Assembly: GCF_028621955.1 (NCBI RefSeq)
Contig: NZ_CP117516.1
Location: 2,254,001 to 2,318,000 of the forward strand
Direction of reading: 5' to 3'
Length of the DNA stretch: 64,000 nt
Source of the DNA: Erythrobacter sp. BLCC-B19
GTDB lineage: Bacteria; Pseudomonadota; Alphaproteobacteria; Sphingomonadales; Sphingomonadaceae
Under the pieces are notes generated by a model. It saw only the letters and a list, made by a program, of their open reading frames with translations. It was not told the DNA's origin and did no database searches. Positions 24,977 to 33,509 of the stretch are shown here, piece after piece. The translations under genes and the position numbers were made by a program. Within the stretch, counting starts at the first letter, position 1. Each line of letters starts with the position of its first letter.

Positions 24977-25329
24977 CGCTTGCGCCGGGCCACGGGAGGC
25001 ATCGCCGCGGCCTGCTCATGCGCTTGGCGGATCATATCCCTCACGCGCTGCGGATCGGGGCTGGCATAGCGCACCAGCACCGCGCCGTAGCCTTCGTAAT
25101 GCGGGGTCTGCCAGAAGGTCTCCGGTCCGGTCGCCATCAGCATTTCGGCGGTGGCGACATCGATATGGAGCACGAAGGCGGTGTCGCTCTCGCGTCCCGT
25201 GCCGAGGAAAGCGCGGCCGTTGGCAGCCACCTTCACGGCGGGCTTGCCGTAGCTGGTCGACAGTTCGGTCCCCGGCAAGCCCAGCGCAAAGTCGCGCGCG
25301 GCCTCCCAGCTGTCGAGCGGGGCGGTCAT
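24973..25329 (-). CDS. MmcQ/YjbR family protein
   Basis: A 118-residue protein of the MmcQ/YjbR family, small proteins with a double-wing fold proposed to bind DNA. Visible features are the N-terminal FALGLPGTELSTSYGKPAVKV, the central FVLHIDVATAEMLM and TPHYEGYGAVLVRY, all typical of the family. It sits between rarA and the gene at 24089 with ATGA overlaps on both sides, so the three proteins are probably made together. The link to replication-fork repair through rarA is suggestive only. The family call is good, the role is not established. Confidence 0.83.
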   Translation of the reverse strand: MTAPLDSWEAARDFALGLPGTELSTSYGKPAVKVAANGRAFLGTGRESDTAFVLHIDVATAEMLMATGPETFWQTPHYEGYGAVLVRYASPDPQRVRDMIRQAHEQAAAMPPVARRKR

Positions 25330-26645
25330 CCGCGCTCCTTTCGCAGCTTGTCCCAGTAATCGAGCCGCTTTCTCACCTCGCGTTCGAACCCGCGCTCGAC
25401 CGGCTGGTAGAATTGTTCCGGTTCCATGCCTTCGGGCCAGTAATTGTCGCCCGAAAAGCCGTCCGCGGCGTCGTGATCATAGGTGTAGCCCGCGCCGTAG
25501 CCGATGTCCTTCATCAGCTTGGTCGGGGCGTTGAGGATGTTGGCGGGCGGGGCGAGGCTGCCTGTGTCCTTGGCCGCCTTCCATGCCGCCTTCTGCGCCA
25601 TGTAGGCCGCGTTCGATTTGGGCGCAGTGGCGAGGTAGAGGCAGGCCTGCACCAGCGCCAGCTCCCCCTCGGGGCTGCCAAGGAAGCGGTAGGCCTCCAT
25701 CGCCGCCATGCATTGCGGGAGCGCCTGCGGGTCGGCCAGGCCGATGTCTTCGACCGCCATGCGCACCAGTCGCCGGGCAAGGAACAGCGGCTCCTCGCCC
25801 GCCGTCAGCATCCGGGCCAGCCAGTAGAGCGCCGCCTGCGGATCGCTGCCGCGCACGGATTTGTGGAGCGCGCTGATGAGGTTGTAATGCCCGTCGCGGT
25901 CCTTGTCATAGACGGCAACGCGGCGCTGGAGGAACTGGCCCAGTGCAGCGGGATCAAGCGCGCCATCAAGCTTGGCGGCATAGAGCGTCTCGGCCTGCCC
26001 CAGCAGGAACCGCCCATCGCCATCGGCCTGCGCGATCAGCGCCGCGCGCGCCTCGGGGGTGAGGGGGAGGGAGCCTTCGAGAGCTTCGGCCCTCGCCAGC
26101 AGCGCTGCCAATGCGGCATCGTCGAGCCGGTTCAGCACCAGCACCTGCGCGCGGCTGAGGAGCGCGGCATTGAGCGCAAAGCTCGGGTTCTCGGTGGTCG
26201 CGCCCACCAGCGTCACCACGCCGCGCTCGACGAAGGGGAGGAAGCCGTCCTGCTGGGCGCGGTTGAAACGGTGGATCTCGTCCACGAAGAGCAGCGTCTT
26301 GCGACCTGCCTTCGCCATCTTTTCGGCCTCGGCAAAGGCCTGCTTGAGGTCGCCCACGCCCGAGAACACCGCGCTGATCGCGGCGTAACGCATCCCCACA
26401 CTGTCTGCGAGCAGGCGCGCGATGCTGGTTTTGCCGGTGCCGGGCGGCCCCCACAGGATCATGCTCGATAAACGGCCCGCAGCGACCATCCGCCCGATCG
26501 CGCCCTCGGGGCCGGTAAGGTGCTCCTGCCCCACCACCTCGGCAAGCGTCGTGGGACGCAGCCGGTCGGCGAGGGGTGCGTCAGCGGACGGCGCGGAGCC
26601 GTCGCGGGAAGCCTCTGGGGCGTCTTGTCCGAACAGATCAGTCAT
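25326..26645 (-). CDS. rarA: Replication-associated recombination ATPase RarA (MgsA)
   Basis: A 439-residue AAA+ ATPase of the clamp-loader clade that works at stalled replication forks. Walker A is GPPGTGKTS, Walker B is FVDEIHRFN, and sensor 1 is GATTENPSF. The C-terminal tetramerisation part includes ALYWLARML and LNAPTKLMKDIGYG, which mark RarA rather than RuvB. The ATG at 26645 begins MTDLFGQ, the usual kind of start; the frame stays open upstream but extends into the padR promoter region. It is the first of three overlapping minus-strand genes and is divergent from the PadR regulator gene. Confidence 0.93.
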   Translation of the reverse strand: MTDLFGQDAPEASRDGSAPSADAPLADRLRPTTLAEVVGQEHLTGPEGAIGRMVAAGRLSSMILWGPPGTGKTSIARLLADSVGMRYAAISAVFSGVGDLKQAFAEAEKMAKAGRKTLLFVDEIHRFNRAQQDGFLPFVERGVVTLVGATTENPSFALNAALLSRAQVLVLNRLDDAALAALLARAEALEGSLPLTPEARAALIAQADGDGRFLLGQAETLYAAKLDGALDPAALGQFLQRRVAVYDKDRDGHYNLISALHKSVRGSDPQAALYWLARMLTAGEEPLFLARRLVRMAVEDIGLADPQALPQCMAAMEAYRFLGSPEGELALVQACLYLATAPKSNAAYMAQKAAWKAAKDTGSLAPPANILNAPTKLMKDIGYGAGYTYDHDAADGFSGDNYWPEGMEPEQFYQPVERGFEREVRKRLDYWDKLRKERG

Positions 26646-26717
26646 TCGTCGGTCGAGATAAGGCGCCCAGCGGAAAAGGGAACCTTCGCGCGCTCGTCCG
26701 CTTGAAACGATAGGTCT

Positions 26718-26745
26718 AAGATATATCTTGGGTGTATCGCTGATA
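26718..26745. promoter_or_regulatory. Paired palindromes, likely PadR operator
   Basis: Two inverted repeats lie directly before the padR-family gene. AAGATATATCTT (26718-26729) is a perfect 12-base palindrome and TATC-GCT-GATA (26735-26745) follows. A TTGAAA at 26702-26707 could be the -35 box, so a protein bound here would block transcription. PadR regulators often repress their own promoter from ATAT-rich dyads. Confidence 0.5.
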
Positions 26746-26764
26746 TAGGCGAGGAGGAATGAAC

Positions 26765-27427
26765 ATGACATGGAACCGGTATGGCCGCGGTGGCGGCTGG
26801 GAAAAGCTCGCCGAGGCAATGGCGACGATGGCGATGAATGGGAACGTCAATTTCGGCGGCCCGGGCTTCAAGATGCGCGCGCGCTTCGACGATGATTTTC
26901 CGCGCGGCCGAGAGGCTGATGGCGAAGATGGCGGCGAGGGCTTCCGCGGCCGCCGTGGTGGACGCCGCGGACGGATGTTCGGTCAGGGCGAGCTGCGCCT
27001 CGCGCTGCTGGCGCTGATCGCGGAGAATCCCTCGCACGGCTACGAACTCATCAAGGCGATCGAGGAGATGACCGGCGGCGGCTATGCCCCCAGCCCTGGC
27101 GCGGTCTATCCGACGCTTCAGCTGCTCGAAGATGAAGGCTCGATCACCGAGGCCGATGCCGAAGGATCGAAAAAGCCGTTCCGCGTGACCGAACAGGGCG
27201 AGGCCGAACTCGCGGATCGCAGCGACGAGGTGGCCGAGCTGCTGCGCCGCCTTGGCCGCCACGGCGAACGCACCACCACGGTACGCTCGCACGATGTGTT
27301 CCGGGCGATGGGCAACCTGGGCTCGGTGCTCAAGAACCGCGCGCGCGCCGGCAAGCTCGACGAGGCGACCATCAACGAGATCGTCGACATGATCGACGAA
27401 ATGGCCAAGCGCATCGAGCGGCTGTGA
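26765..27427 (+). CDS. PadR family transcriptional regulator
   Basis: A 220-residue regulator. The first 70 residues are glycine- and arginine-rich (RGRRGGRRGRMFGQGELR) and of low complexity. The winged-helix PadR domain follows, with LALLALIAENPSHGYELIKAIEEMTGG-type helices and GAVYPTLQLLEDEGSI as recognition region. A helical C-terminus (about 150-220) should form the dimer. Start choice: GAGGAGG at 26751-26757 is too close to the ATG at 26759 but seven bases from the ATG at 26765, so the second was used. Palindromes upstream suggest autoregulation. A glycine/histidine- or arginine-rich N-terminus is seen in metal-sensing PadR proteins such as YqjI; whether this one senses a metal is open. 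Confidence 0.87.
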   Translation: MTWNRYGRGGGWEKLAEAMATMAMNGNVNFGGPGFKMRARFDDDFPRGREADGEDGGEGFRGRRGGRRGRMFGQGELRLALLALIAENPSHGYELIKAIEEMTGGGYAPSPGAVYPTLQLLEDEGSITEADAEGSKKPFRVTEQGEAELADRSDEVAELLRRLGRHGERTTTVRSHDVFRAMGNLGSVLKNRARAGKLDEATINEIVDMIDEMAKRIERL

Positions 27428-27514
27428 CGCTGCGGCAGCAAAGGTTGCCGGACGCGCAATAAGGGCATATTCTCTCCTCCGTCCGGGTCGCATCGGATGG
27501 GGGAGGGGAAACCC

Positions 27515-27949
27515 ATGACGACAACAACCGCAGGGCGGATGCACACGCCTGCACATCTGTGGATCGTCGGCGCGGTGACGCTGCTGTTCAATGCCATGGG
27601 CATCATCAGCTACATGACGACCAAGCTCGGGATGCTCGCCGAAATGGGCCTCACGCCCAGCCAGATCGCCTTCATGGAAAGCTACCCGGCATGGGTCAGC
27701 GCATTCTGGGCCTTGGGGGTGTGGGGCGCCTTTGCCGGATCGGTGCTGCTGCTGCTGCGATCGAAGTGGACGGTGACGGCAATGGTCGCTGCGCTGGTCG
27801 GGCTGATTGTGGTGACAGTCTATCACTACATCCTGATCGATGTGCCCGCCGATATGCAGTCGCCCGGCCTCGATGTCGCGATCTGGGTGGTGACGCTGTT
27901 CCTGCTGTTCTATTCGCGCCGCATGGTGGCCGCAGGGGTATTGCGCTAG
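27515..27949 (+). CDS. Small four-helix membrane protein, function unknown
   Basis: A 144-residue integral membrane protein with four predicted helices: LWIVGAVTLLFNAMGIIS, AWVSAFWALGVWGAFAGSVL, VTAMVAALVGLIVVTVYHYI and LDVAIWVVTLFLLFY. The loops are short and the C-terminus is basic (SRRM). A ribosome-binding site GGGAGGGG lies before the chosen ATG; an in-frame ATG six codons upstream overlaps it. It follows the padR gene by 88 bases on the same strand and could be its target, as membrane proteins often are for PadR regulators. I do not recognise a named family. Confidence 0.72.
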   Translation: MTTTTAGRMHTPAHLWIVGAVTLLFNAMGIISYMTTKLGMLAEMGLTPSQIAFMESYPAWVSAFWALGVWGAFAGSVLLLLRSKWTVTAMVAALVGLIVVTVYHYILIDVPADMQSPGLDVAIWVVTLFLLFYSRRMVAAGVLR

Positions 27950-27959
27950 TTGATGGCGC

Positions 27960-29129
27960 TCAGGCTGCGCGTTCCTCGACCAGCTGCACATAGGTCTCGG
28001 CAACGACGGCGTTGATGGCCTCCCAGCTGTAATCGCACGCGCGCGTCTCGCCCGCTGCGCCGTGAGCGGCGCGCAAGGCAGGATCGGTGCAATAGGGCGC
28101 GAGCGCTGCGGCGAAGGCAGCGGCATCTTTCTTCATGTCGCCCGAGGGTGCGACCAGCCGTCCGGTCACGCCGTCAGCGACAAGGCTCGCGCTGCCGGTT
28201 GCGCCAGCGGCGACCACCGGCAGGCCGCTCGCCATGGCTTCCAAGGTGACATTGCCGAAGGTTTCGGTGACGCTCGGATTGAAGAACACATCGCCGCTGG
28301 CGAGCGCTTGTCCCAGCCCCTCGCCGGTCTTGAAGCCGGCAAAGATCCCGCCCGGCAGGTTCGCCTCGAACCACCCGCGAGCAGGCCCGTCGCCGATGAC
28401 CAGCACCTTGTGGGGCGCGCCGCGCTCGCGCAGGCGGACGATGGCCTCGGCGAACACATCGAGCCCCTTTTCCATCACCAGCCGCCCGAGGAAGACGATC
28501 GCCACGTCCTCGTCGGAAAGGCCAAGGCTGCGGCGCCATTCGGGATCGCGGCGCGCGGCGGAGAAGATCGTGCGGTCGACCCCCCGGCTCCACAGCCCGA
28601 TGCGGGTGTGCATCCCCATCGCCAGCAATTCGTCGATCATCGACTGCGAGGGCGCCACCAGCGCGTCGCAGCGGTTGTAGAAGCGCCGCAGCCCCTTGAC
28701 GATCAGCGGTTCGAGGAAGGCCATGTTGTAATAGCGCGGATAGGTCTCGAACCGGGTGTGGACGCTGGCGAGCACCGGAATGTCATGCGCCCGCGCCCAG
28801 CGCAGCGCGGCGTGCGCGGCAGGATCGGGCGAGGAGAGGTGGACGATATTGGGCGCAAACGCGGCCAGATCGCGCTTTACCGCGCGGCCGAGGTGGGTGG
28901 GGAAGCGATATTCGCCGCGCCCCTTCACCGGCATCGGCACATTGGGGATGCCGACAAGGTCTCCGGTCGGGGGGAAATCGGGATTGGCAACCTTGGGCGA
29001 ATAGACGCGCACCTTGGCCCCGCGCGCGAGCAGCGAGCCGACCAGGCGGTTCAGCGCCTGATTCGCCCCGTCACGGGTGTAGTTGTAGTTGCCGCTGAAC
29101 AGGGCAATGCGAAGATCGGAAATGTCCAT
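27960..29129 (-). CDS. GT4-family glycosyltransferase (alpha-mannosyltransferase-like)
   Basis: A 389-residue glycosyltransferase of the GT-B fold. The N-terminal domain has the acceptor loop FSGNYNYTRDGANQALN. The C-terminal donor-binding domain has FLGRLVMEKGLDVF, VIGDGP and the EX7E motif in TETFGNVTLEAMASGLPVV. This fits the group that transfers mannose from GDP-mannose to glycolipids, for example MgtA-like and related enzymes, but the sugar and acceptor are not fixed by sequence. No signal peptide is present, so it acts at the inner face of the membrane or in the cytosol. It converges on the small membrane protein gene with a ten-base gap. Confidence 0.86.
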   Translation of the reverse strand: MDISDLRIALFSGNYNYTRDGANQALNRLVGSLLARGAKVRVYSPKVANPDFPPTGDLVGIPNVPMPVKGRGEYRFPTHLGRAVKRDLAAFAPNIVHLSSPDPAAHAALRWARAHDIPVLASVHTRFETYPRYYNMAFLEPLIVKGLRRFYNRCDALVAPSQSMIDELLAMGMHTRIGLWSRGVDRTIFSAARRDPEWRRSLGLSDEDVAIVFLGRLVMEKGLDVFAEAIVRLRERGAPHKVLVIGDGPARGWFEANLPGGIFAGFKTGEGLGQALASGDVFFNPSVTETFGNVTLEAMASGLPVVAAGATGSASLVADGVTGRLVAPSGDMKKDAAAFAAALAPYCTDPALRAAHGAAGETRACDYSWEAINAVVAETYVQLVEERAA

Positions 29130-29227
29130 GGAGCCTTCGCCTCTAGGCGAGGTCTGCGAATATTGCGAGAGGCAGCTTGTGGGCAGGGCTCAGGGTAAAT
29201 CCGTTGCGGCCCCTTTCTTCATTGACT

Positions 29228-29300
29228 CCGCGCCGCACGCCACTAGAGCGGCCAGCGGGCCACGCGGTCCCAACGCCGCGCGTGCTCTCTGCAAGGAGAG
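29228..29300 (+). promoter_or_regulatory. Structured serC leader (serC RNA-motif-like)
   Basis: The 5' leader of serC ends in a hairpin, CTCTCT-GCAA-GGAGAG (29285-29300), whose GNRA tetraloop stem contains the ribosome-binding site GGAGAG. Upstream GC-rich segments can pair (CCGCG at 29228-29232 with CGCGG at 29263-29267). A conserved RNA called the serC motif is known upstream of serC in alphaproteobacteria. This leader is a plausible member; I could not compare it with the published consensus. Confidence 0.5.
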
Positions 29301-29305
29301 AATAC

Positions 29306-30484
29306 ATGACTGAGTACACTCGCGGGCTCGCGCACGAGCCGACGCTTAAGCCTGAGCGCCCCTTCTTTTCCTCGGGCCCCACGGCGAAATTCCCCGGCTG
29401 GTCGCTGGACAAGCTCAAGACCGAATCGCTTGGCCGCTCGCACCGTTCGAGCCTTGGCAAGGCGCGGCTGAAATATGCGCTCGACCTGTCGCGCGAACTG
29501 CTCGGCATTCCTGATGATTACCTGATCGGCATCATGCCCGCATCGGACACCGGCGCAATCGAAGCGGCGATGTGGTCGATGCTCGATCCCGCGCGCCCGG
29601 TGACGGTCGCGGCGTGGGAAAGCTTCGGCAACGTCTGGATTCAGGATGCGGTCAAGCAGCTCAAGCTTCCCAACCTGCAAGTCCTGACCGCCGACTACGG
29701 CCAGATCCCCGATCTCACCACCATCCCCCAGCGCAATGACGTGGTGTTCACCTGGAACGGCACGACCTCGGGCGCGAAGATCCCCAACACCGACTGGCTC
29801 GAAGCCGGGCGCGAGGGCGTGACGATCAACGATGCCACCAGCGCGATCTTCGCGATGGAGATGGACTGGGCCAAGCTCGATGCCACGACCTATTCGTGGC
29901 AGAAGGTGATGGGCTCGGAAGCTCAGCACGGGATGCTGATCCTCAGCCCCAAGGCGGTCGAGCGGATCGAAAGCTATGATCCGGCCTGGCCGCTGCCTAA
30001 GCTGTTCCGCATGAAGAAGGGCGCCAAGCTCAACCGCGGCATCTTCGAGGGCGAGACGATCAACACGCCGTCCATGCTGGCGACCGAGGATTACATCGCC
30101 GCGCTCGAATGGGGCAAGGCGATCGGCGGGCGCAAGGCGCTGATCGAGCGGGCCAATGCCAACGCGGCGCTGGTCAAGGACTGGATCGAGGCGACCCCGT
30201 GGCTGCGCAACATGGCGTCCGATCCGGCGCTCCAGACCAACACCGGCGTGTGCATGGTGTTTCAGGGCGACTGGTACGAGAGCCTCTCGGCCGAAGATCA
30301 GGCCGCGGTGCCCAAGAAGATCGTCAAGCTGCTCGAAGAACGGGCCGTCGGCTACGACTTCAACGGCTACCGCGACGCGCCGCCGTCCCTGCGCATCTGG
30401 TGCGGCGCCACGGTCGAGCAGGAGGACATCAAGCGTCTGCTGCCGTGGATCGAGTGGGCCTTCGAAAAGGTCAAGAACGGCTGA
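29306..30484 (+). CDS. serC: Phosphoserine aminotransferase
   Basis: A 392-residue PLP aminotransferase that converts 3-phosphohydroxypyruvate to phosphoserine in serine synthesis. It starts with the alphaproteobacterial form (PFFSSGPTAKFPGW) and carries GRSHRSSLGK for phosphate binding. FTWNGTTSGAKIPN contacts the cofactor and Lys200 in SWQKVMGSEAQHG is the Schiff-base lysine. The ATG follows AAGGAGAG, which is held in a hairpin, so translation may be controlled by leader folding. serA comes 130 bases later on the same strand, separated by a palindromic repeat. The two probably act as one serine-synthesis module. Confidence 0.95.
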   Translation: MTEYTRGLAHEPTLKPERPFFSSGPTAKFPGWSLDKLKTESLGRSHRSSLGKARLKYALDLSRELLGIPDDYLIGIMPASDTGAIEAAMWSMLDPARPVTVAAWESFGNVWIQDAVKQLKLPNLQVLTADYGQIPDLTTIPQRNDVVFTWNGTTSGAKIPNTDWLEAGREGVTINDATSAIFAMEMDWAKLDATTYSWQKVMGSEAQHGMLILSPKAVERIESYDPAWPLPKLFRMKKGAKLNRGIFEGETINTPSMLATEDYIAALEWGKAIGGRKALIERANANAALVKDWIEATPWLRNMASDPALQTNTGVCMVFQGDWYESLSAEDQAAVPKKIVKLLEERAVGYDFNGYRDAPPSLRIWCGATVEQEDIKRLLPWIEWAFEKVKNG

Positions 30485-30567
30485 TTATTCAGCCCTAGCC
30501 AAGTCTCAGCGTCTCCCCGGCTCCCGAGCCGTGGCCCCGCTTTCCTTATCCCATGCCCGCAAGTGAA

Positions 30568-30598
30568 GCGGGACCCCGGATCACATCCGGGGAGACGA
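30568..30598 (-). repeat. Short palindromic intergenic repeat, copy 1
   Basis: Read on the minus strand it begins CGTCTCCCCGG, and the arms CCCCGGA/TCCGGGG can fold into a hairpin. The same start and palindromic layout recur at 50816-50843 and 53636-53664. It separates serC from serA and may modulate their shared transcript. Confidence 0.6.
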
Positions 30599-30614
30599 GT
30601 GGAAGGTATTCAAA

Positions 30615-32201
30615 ATGACCCGTCCCAAAGTTCTCATTTCCGACAAGATGGACCCCAACGCCGCGCGCATCTTCGAAGAGCGCGGCTGCGATGTCGACGT
30701 CATCACCGGCGAAACCCCCGAACAGCTGATCGCCCGCATCGGCGAGTATGATGGCCTTGCCATCCGCTCTTCGACCAAGGTGACCAAGGCGATCCTTGAT
30801 GCGGCGACCAATCTGAAGGTGATTGGCCGCGCCGGGATCGGGGTCGATAACGTCGACATTCCCTATGCCAGCGGCAAGGGCGTGGTGGTGATGAACACCC
30901 CGTTCGGCAACTCGATCACCACCGCCGAACACGCCATCGCGCTGATGTTCGCGCTCGCGCGCCAGCTGCCCGAGGCGAACGCGCAGACGCAGGCGGGCAA
31001 GTGGCCCAAGAGCGGGTTCATGGGCGTCGAAGTCACCGGCAAGACGCTCGGCCTCGTCGGTGCTGGCAATATCGGCTCGATCGTCGCCAGCCGCGCGCTC
31101 GGCCTGCGGATGAAGGTGATCGCCTATGACCCCTTCCTCACCGAAGACCGCGCGATCGAACTCGGCATCGAGAAGGTCGATCTCGACACGCTGCTCTCGC
31201 GCGCCGATTTCGTCACGCTCCACACCCCGCTGACCGAGGAAACCCGCAACATCCTCAGCCGCGAGCGGCTGGAGAACGCCAAGAAGGGCATCCGCATCAT
31301 CAACTGCGCCCGAGGGGGCCTGATTGACGAGGCGGCCTTGAAGGACTGCCTCGAAAGCGGTCAGGTCGCAGGCGCAGCGCTCGACGTGTTCGAGACCGAG
31401 CCGCCCGCCGCCGATCACCCGCTGTTCGGCACCCCCAACTTCATCTGCACCCCGCACCTTGGCGCATCGACCACCGAAGCGCAGGTCAACGTCGCGCTTC
31501 AGGTCGCCGAGCAGATGGCCGATTACCTCGTCAACGGCGGCGTCACCAATGCGCTCAACGTCCCCAGCCTGTCGGCAGAGGAAGCCCCCAAGCTCAAGCC
31601 CTACATGGCACTCGCCGAAAAGCTCGGCAGCCTTGTTGGCCAGCTGGCGCACGGGAACCTCACCCACATCAGCATCGAGCGCGAGGGCGCGGCGGCCGAA
31701 CTCAACGGCAAGCCGATCACCGCGGCGGTGCTGGCGGGCTTCATGCGCCGCTATTCCGACACGGTGAACATGGTCAACGCGCCGTTCCTCGCCAAGGAGC
31801 GCGGTCTGGATGTGAGCGAAATCCGCCATGACCGTGACGGGGCGTTCAACACCCTCGTTCGCGTCACCGTCGAAACCGCCACCGGCCCGCGCTCGGTCGC
31901 CGGAACGCTGTTCGGCACCGAAGCCCCGCGGCTGGTCGAAATCTTCGGCATCGGGATCGAGGCCGAACTGTCGGGCCATATGCTCTACATCGTCAATGAC
32001 GATAAGCCGGGCTTCATCGGCCGCATCGGGACGCTGCTGGGCGCGCGCGGGATCAACATCGGCACCTTCAACCTCGGCCGCCGCGAAGCGGGCGGGGAAG
32101 CGGTGCTGCTGCTGAGCCTCGACGAAGCGCTGCCCGCCGATGTGGTGGCCGAGGCCGAGACGCTCGAAGGCGTGAAGATGGTCAAGGCACTGGTGTTCTG
32201 A
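30615..32201 (+). CDS. serA: D-3-phosphoglycerate dehydrogenase (long form with ACT domain)
   Basis: A 528-residue enzyme for the first step of serine synthesis, oxidising 3-phosphoglycerate with NAD+. The catalytic and NAD-binding domains show GRAGIGVDNVD, the nucleotide fold LVGAGNIGSIVASRA, INCARGGLIDE and HLGASTTEAQ. An intervening domain (about 320-450) and a C-terminal ACT domain (about 455-528, with HMLYIVNDDKPGFIGRIG) give the long form, which is often subject to allosteric control, classically by serine. It lies downstream of serC. Nothing in the reading frame looks abnormal. Confidence 0.96.
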   Translation: MTRPKVLISDKMDPNAARIFEERGCDVDVITGETPEQLIARIGEYDGLAIRSSTKVTKAILDAATNLKVIGRAGIGVDNVDIPYASGKGVVVMNTPFGNSITTAEHAIALMFALARQLPEANAQTQAGKWPKSGFMGVEVTGKTLGLVGAGNIGSIVASRALGLRMKVIAYDPFLTEDRAIELGIEKVDLDTLLSRADFVTLHTPLTEETRNILSRERLENAKKGIRIINCARGGLIDEAALKDCLESGQVAGAALDVFETEPPAADHPLFGTPNFICTPHLGASTTEAQVNVALQVAEQMADYLVNGGVTNALNVPSLSAEEAPKLKPYMALAEKLGSLVGQLAHGNLTHISIEREGAAAELNGKPITAAVLAGFMRRYSDTVNMVNAPFLAKERGLDVSEIRHDRDGAFNTLVRVTVETATGPRSVAGTLFGTEAPRLVEIFGIGIEAELSGHMLYIVNDDKPGFIGRIGTLLGARGINIGTFNLGRREAGGEAVLLLSLDEALPADVVAEAETLEGVKMVKALVF

Positions 32202-32210
32202 GGTCGGCGA

Positions 32211-32326
32211 AGGCCCACCCCTAACCCCTCCCGCAAGCGGGAGGGGGACTGGGTCGCGCTGATACTCCCCTCCCGCTTCCCCCCGGCTCGGGGGCCGGGG
32301 CGGGTATCGGGGCTGGGGGTGGGCCT
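32211..32326. repeat. 116-base inverted-repeat element between serA and hisZ
   Basis: The ends AGGCCCACCCC (32211-32221) and GGGGTGGGCCT (32316-32326) are exact reverse complements. Inside are nested hairpins such as CTCCCGC-AA-GCGGGAG (32228-32243). It contains no open frame. The structure fits a small non-autonomous palindromic element, also able to act as a transcription end for serA. Confidence 0.65.
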
Positions 32327-32381
32327 GCGCGGTGCTAGCCCCCTTCACCCCGCGCCCATACCCCGCTAAGCGCCTTAGCCG

Positions 32382-33509
32382 ATGACCAAACCCAACGATC
32401 TCCTGCCCGAAGGCCTCGAAGACCGCCTGCCCGCCGAGGCTGCGCGGATCACCGCGATGATGCGCGCCTGTCTCGATGTGCTGGACGCGCATGGCTATGA
32501 CCGGGTGCGTCCGCCGCTGCTTGAATTCGAGGCCTCGCTGGCGGGCCGCATGGCGGGCGTTACCGTGGGCGAGACGAGCGCCATGTTCCGCTTTGTCGAT
32601 CCCGCCAGCTTGCGCACCCTCGCGCTGCGCAGCGACATGACCCCGCAGGTCGGGCGCATCGCCGCCACCAGCCTTGCCGCCGCACCGCGCCCGCTCAGGC
32701 TCGCCTATTGCGGCGATACGGTGGTGATCAAGGCGAGCCAGCTCGACCCCGCGCGCGAACGCCTGCAACTGGGCGCCGAACTGATCGGCGCGGACAGCGT
32801 GGCGGCGGCGAGCGAGGTGGTGATGCTCGCCATCGAGGCGCTCAAGGCCGCCGGGCTGACCGGCATTTCGGTCGATTTCACGCTCCCCGATCTGGTCGAC
32901 ACGCTGGCCGAAAGGGCTTTTCCGCTCGCCCCCGATCAGATCGAAGGGGTGCGGCGCGAGCTTGACACCAAGGATGCTGGCGGGCTGCGCGCGGCGGGCG
33001 GCGAGGCCTATCTGCCGCTGCTCTATGCCACCGGGCCGTTCGCGGGGGCGCTCGCTGCGCTGCGCGACGTCGATGCGGGCGGGGCGCTCAAATCGCGGCT
33101 CGACGGGCTGGAGGCGATTGCTGCCGCCATCGGCGATGCAGCGCGCATCACCCTCGACCCGACCGAGCGGCACGGGTTCGAATATCAGTCGTGGTTCGGT
33201 TTCACGCTCTACGCCGATGGCCTGCGCCGCGCGGCGGGGCGGGGCGGCACCTATCGGATCGCGGGCAGCGACGAGGCGGCGACGGGCTTCACGCTCTACC
33301 TCGATCGCCTTGCCGATATTGCGCCCCAGCCTGAGGCGAAGGGGCTGGTGTGGCTGCCGCTTGGCCATGACCCTGATGCGGCGGCAGCCCTTCGCGCGGG
33401 CGGTGCGCGCACCTTGCGGCAGCTGTCCGAGGGCGAGGATCCGGCGATGCTGGGTTGCACCCATGTGCTCGATGGCACCGTGCTGACCGATCTCGGGCCG
33501 CGCGCATGA
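32382..33509 (+). CDS. hisZ: ATP phosphoribosyltransferase regulatory subunit HisZ
   Basis: A 375-residue paralog of histidyl-tRNA synthetase. It keeps the class II core (PPLLEFEASL, TLALRSDMTPQVGR and GFEYQSWFGFTLYADG) but is short and lacks the anticodon-binding domain. That marks HisZ, the regulatory partner of the short catalytic HisG in histidine synthesis. HisG is not in the window. Its stop overlaps the ridA start (ATGA). In related genomes hisZ often lies near purA, which here is about 3 kb downstream. Confidence 0.87.
   Translation: MTKPNDLLPEGLEDRLPAEAARITAMMRACLDVLDAHGYDRVRPPLLEFEASLAGRMAGVTVGETSAMFRFVDPASLRTLALRSDMTPQVGRIAATSLAAAPRPLRLAYCGDTVVIKASQLDPARERLQLGAELIGADSVAAASEVVMLAIEALKAAGLTGISVDFTLPDLVDTLAERAFPLAPDQIEGVRRELDTKDAGGLRAAGGEAYLPLLYATGPFAGALAALRDVDAGGALKSRLDGLEAIAAAIGDAARITLDPTERHGFEYQSWFGFTLYADGLRRAAGRGGTYRIAGSDEAATGFTLYLDRLADIAPQPEAKGLVWLPLGHDPDAAAALRAGGARTLRQLSEGEDPAMLGCTHVLDGTVLTDLGPRA

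Noticed and set aside
30546..33464. 972-codon open frame on the minus strand over serA and hisZ
   Set aside because: It spans two well-supported genes and the repeat between them; composition-driven shadow.
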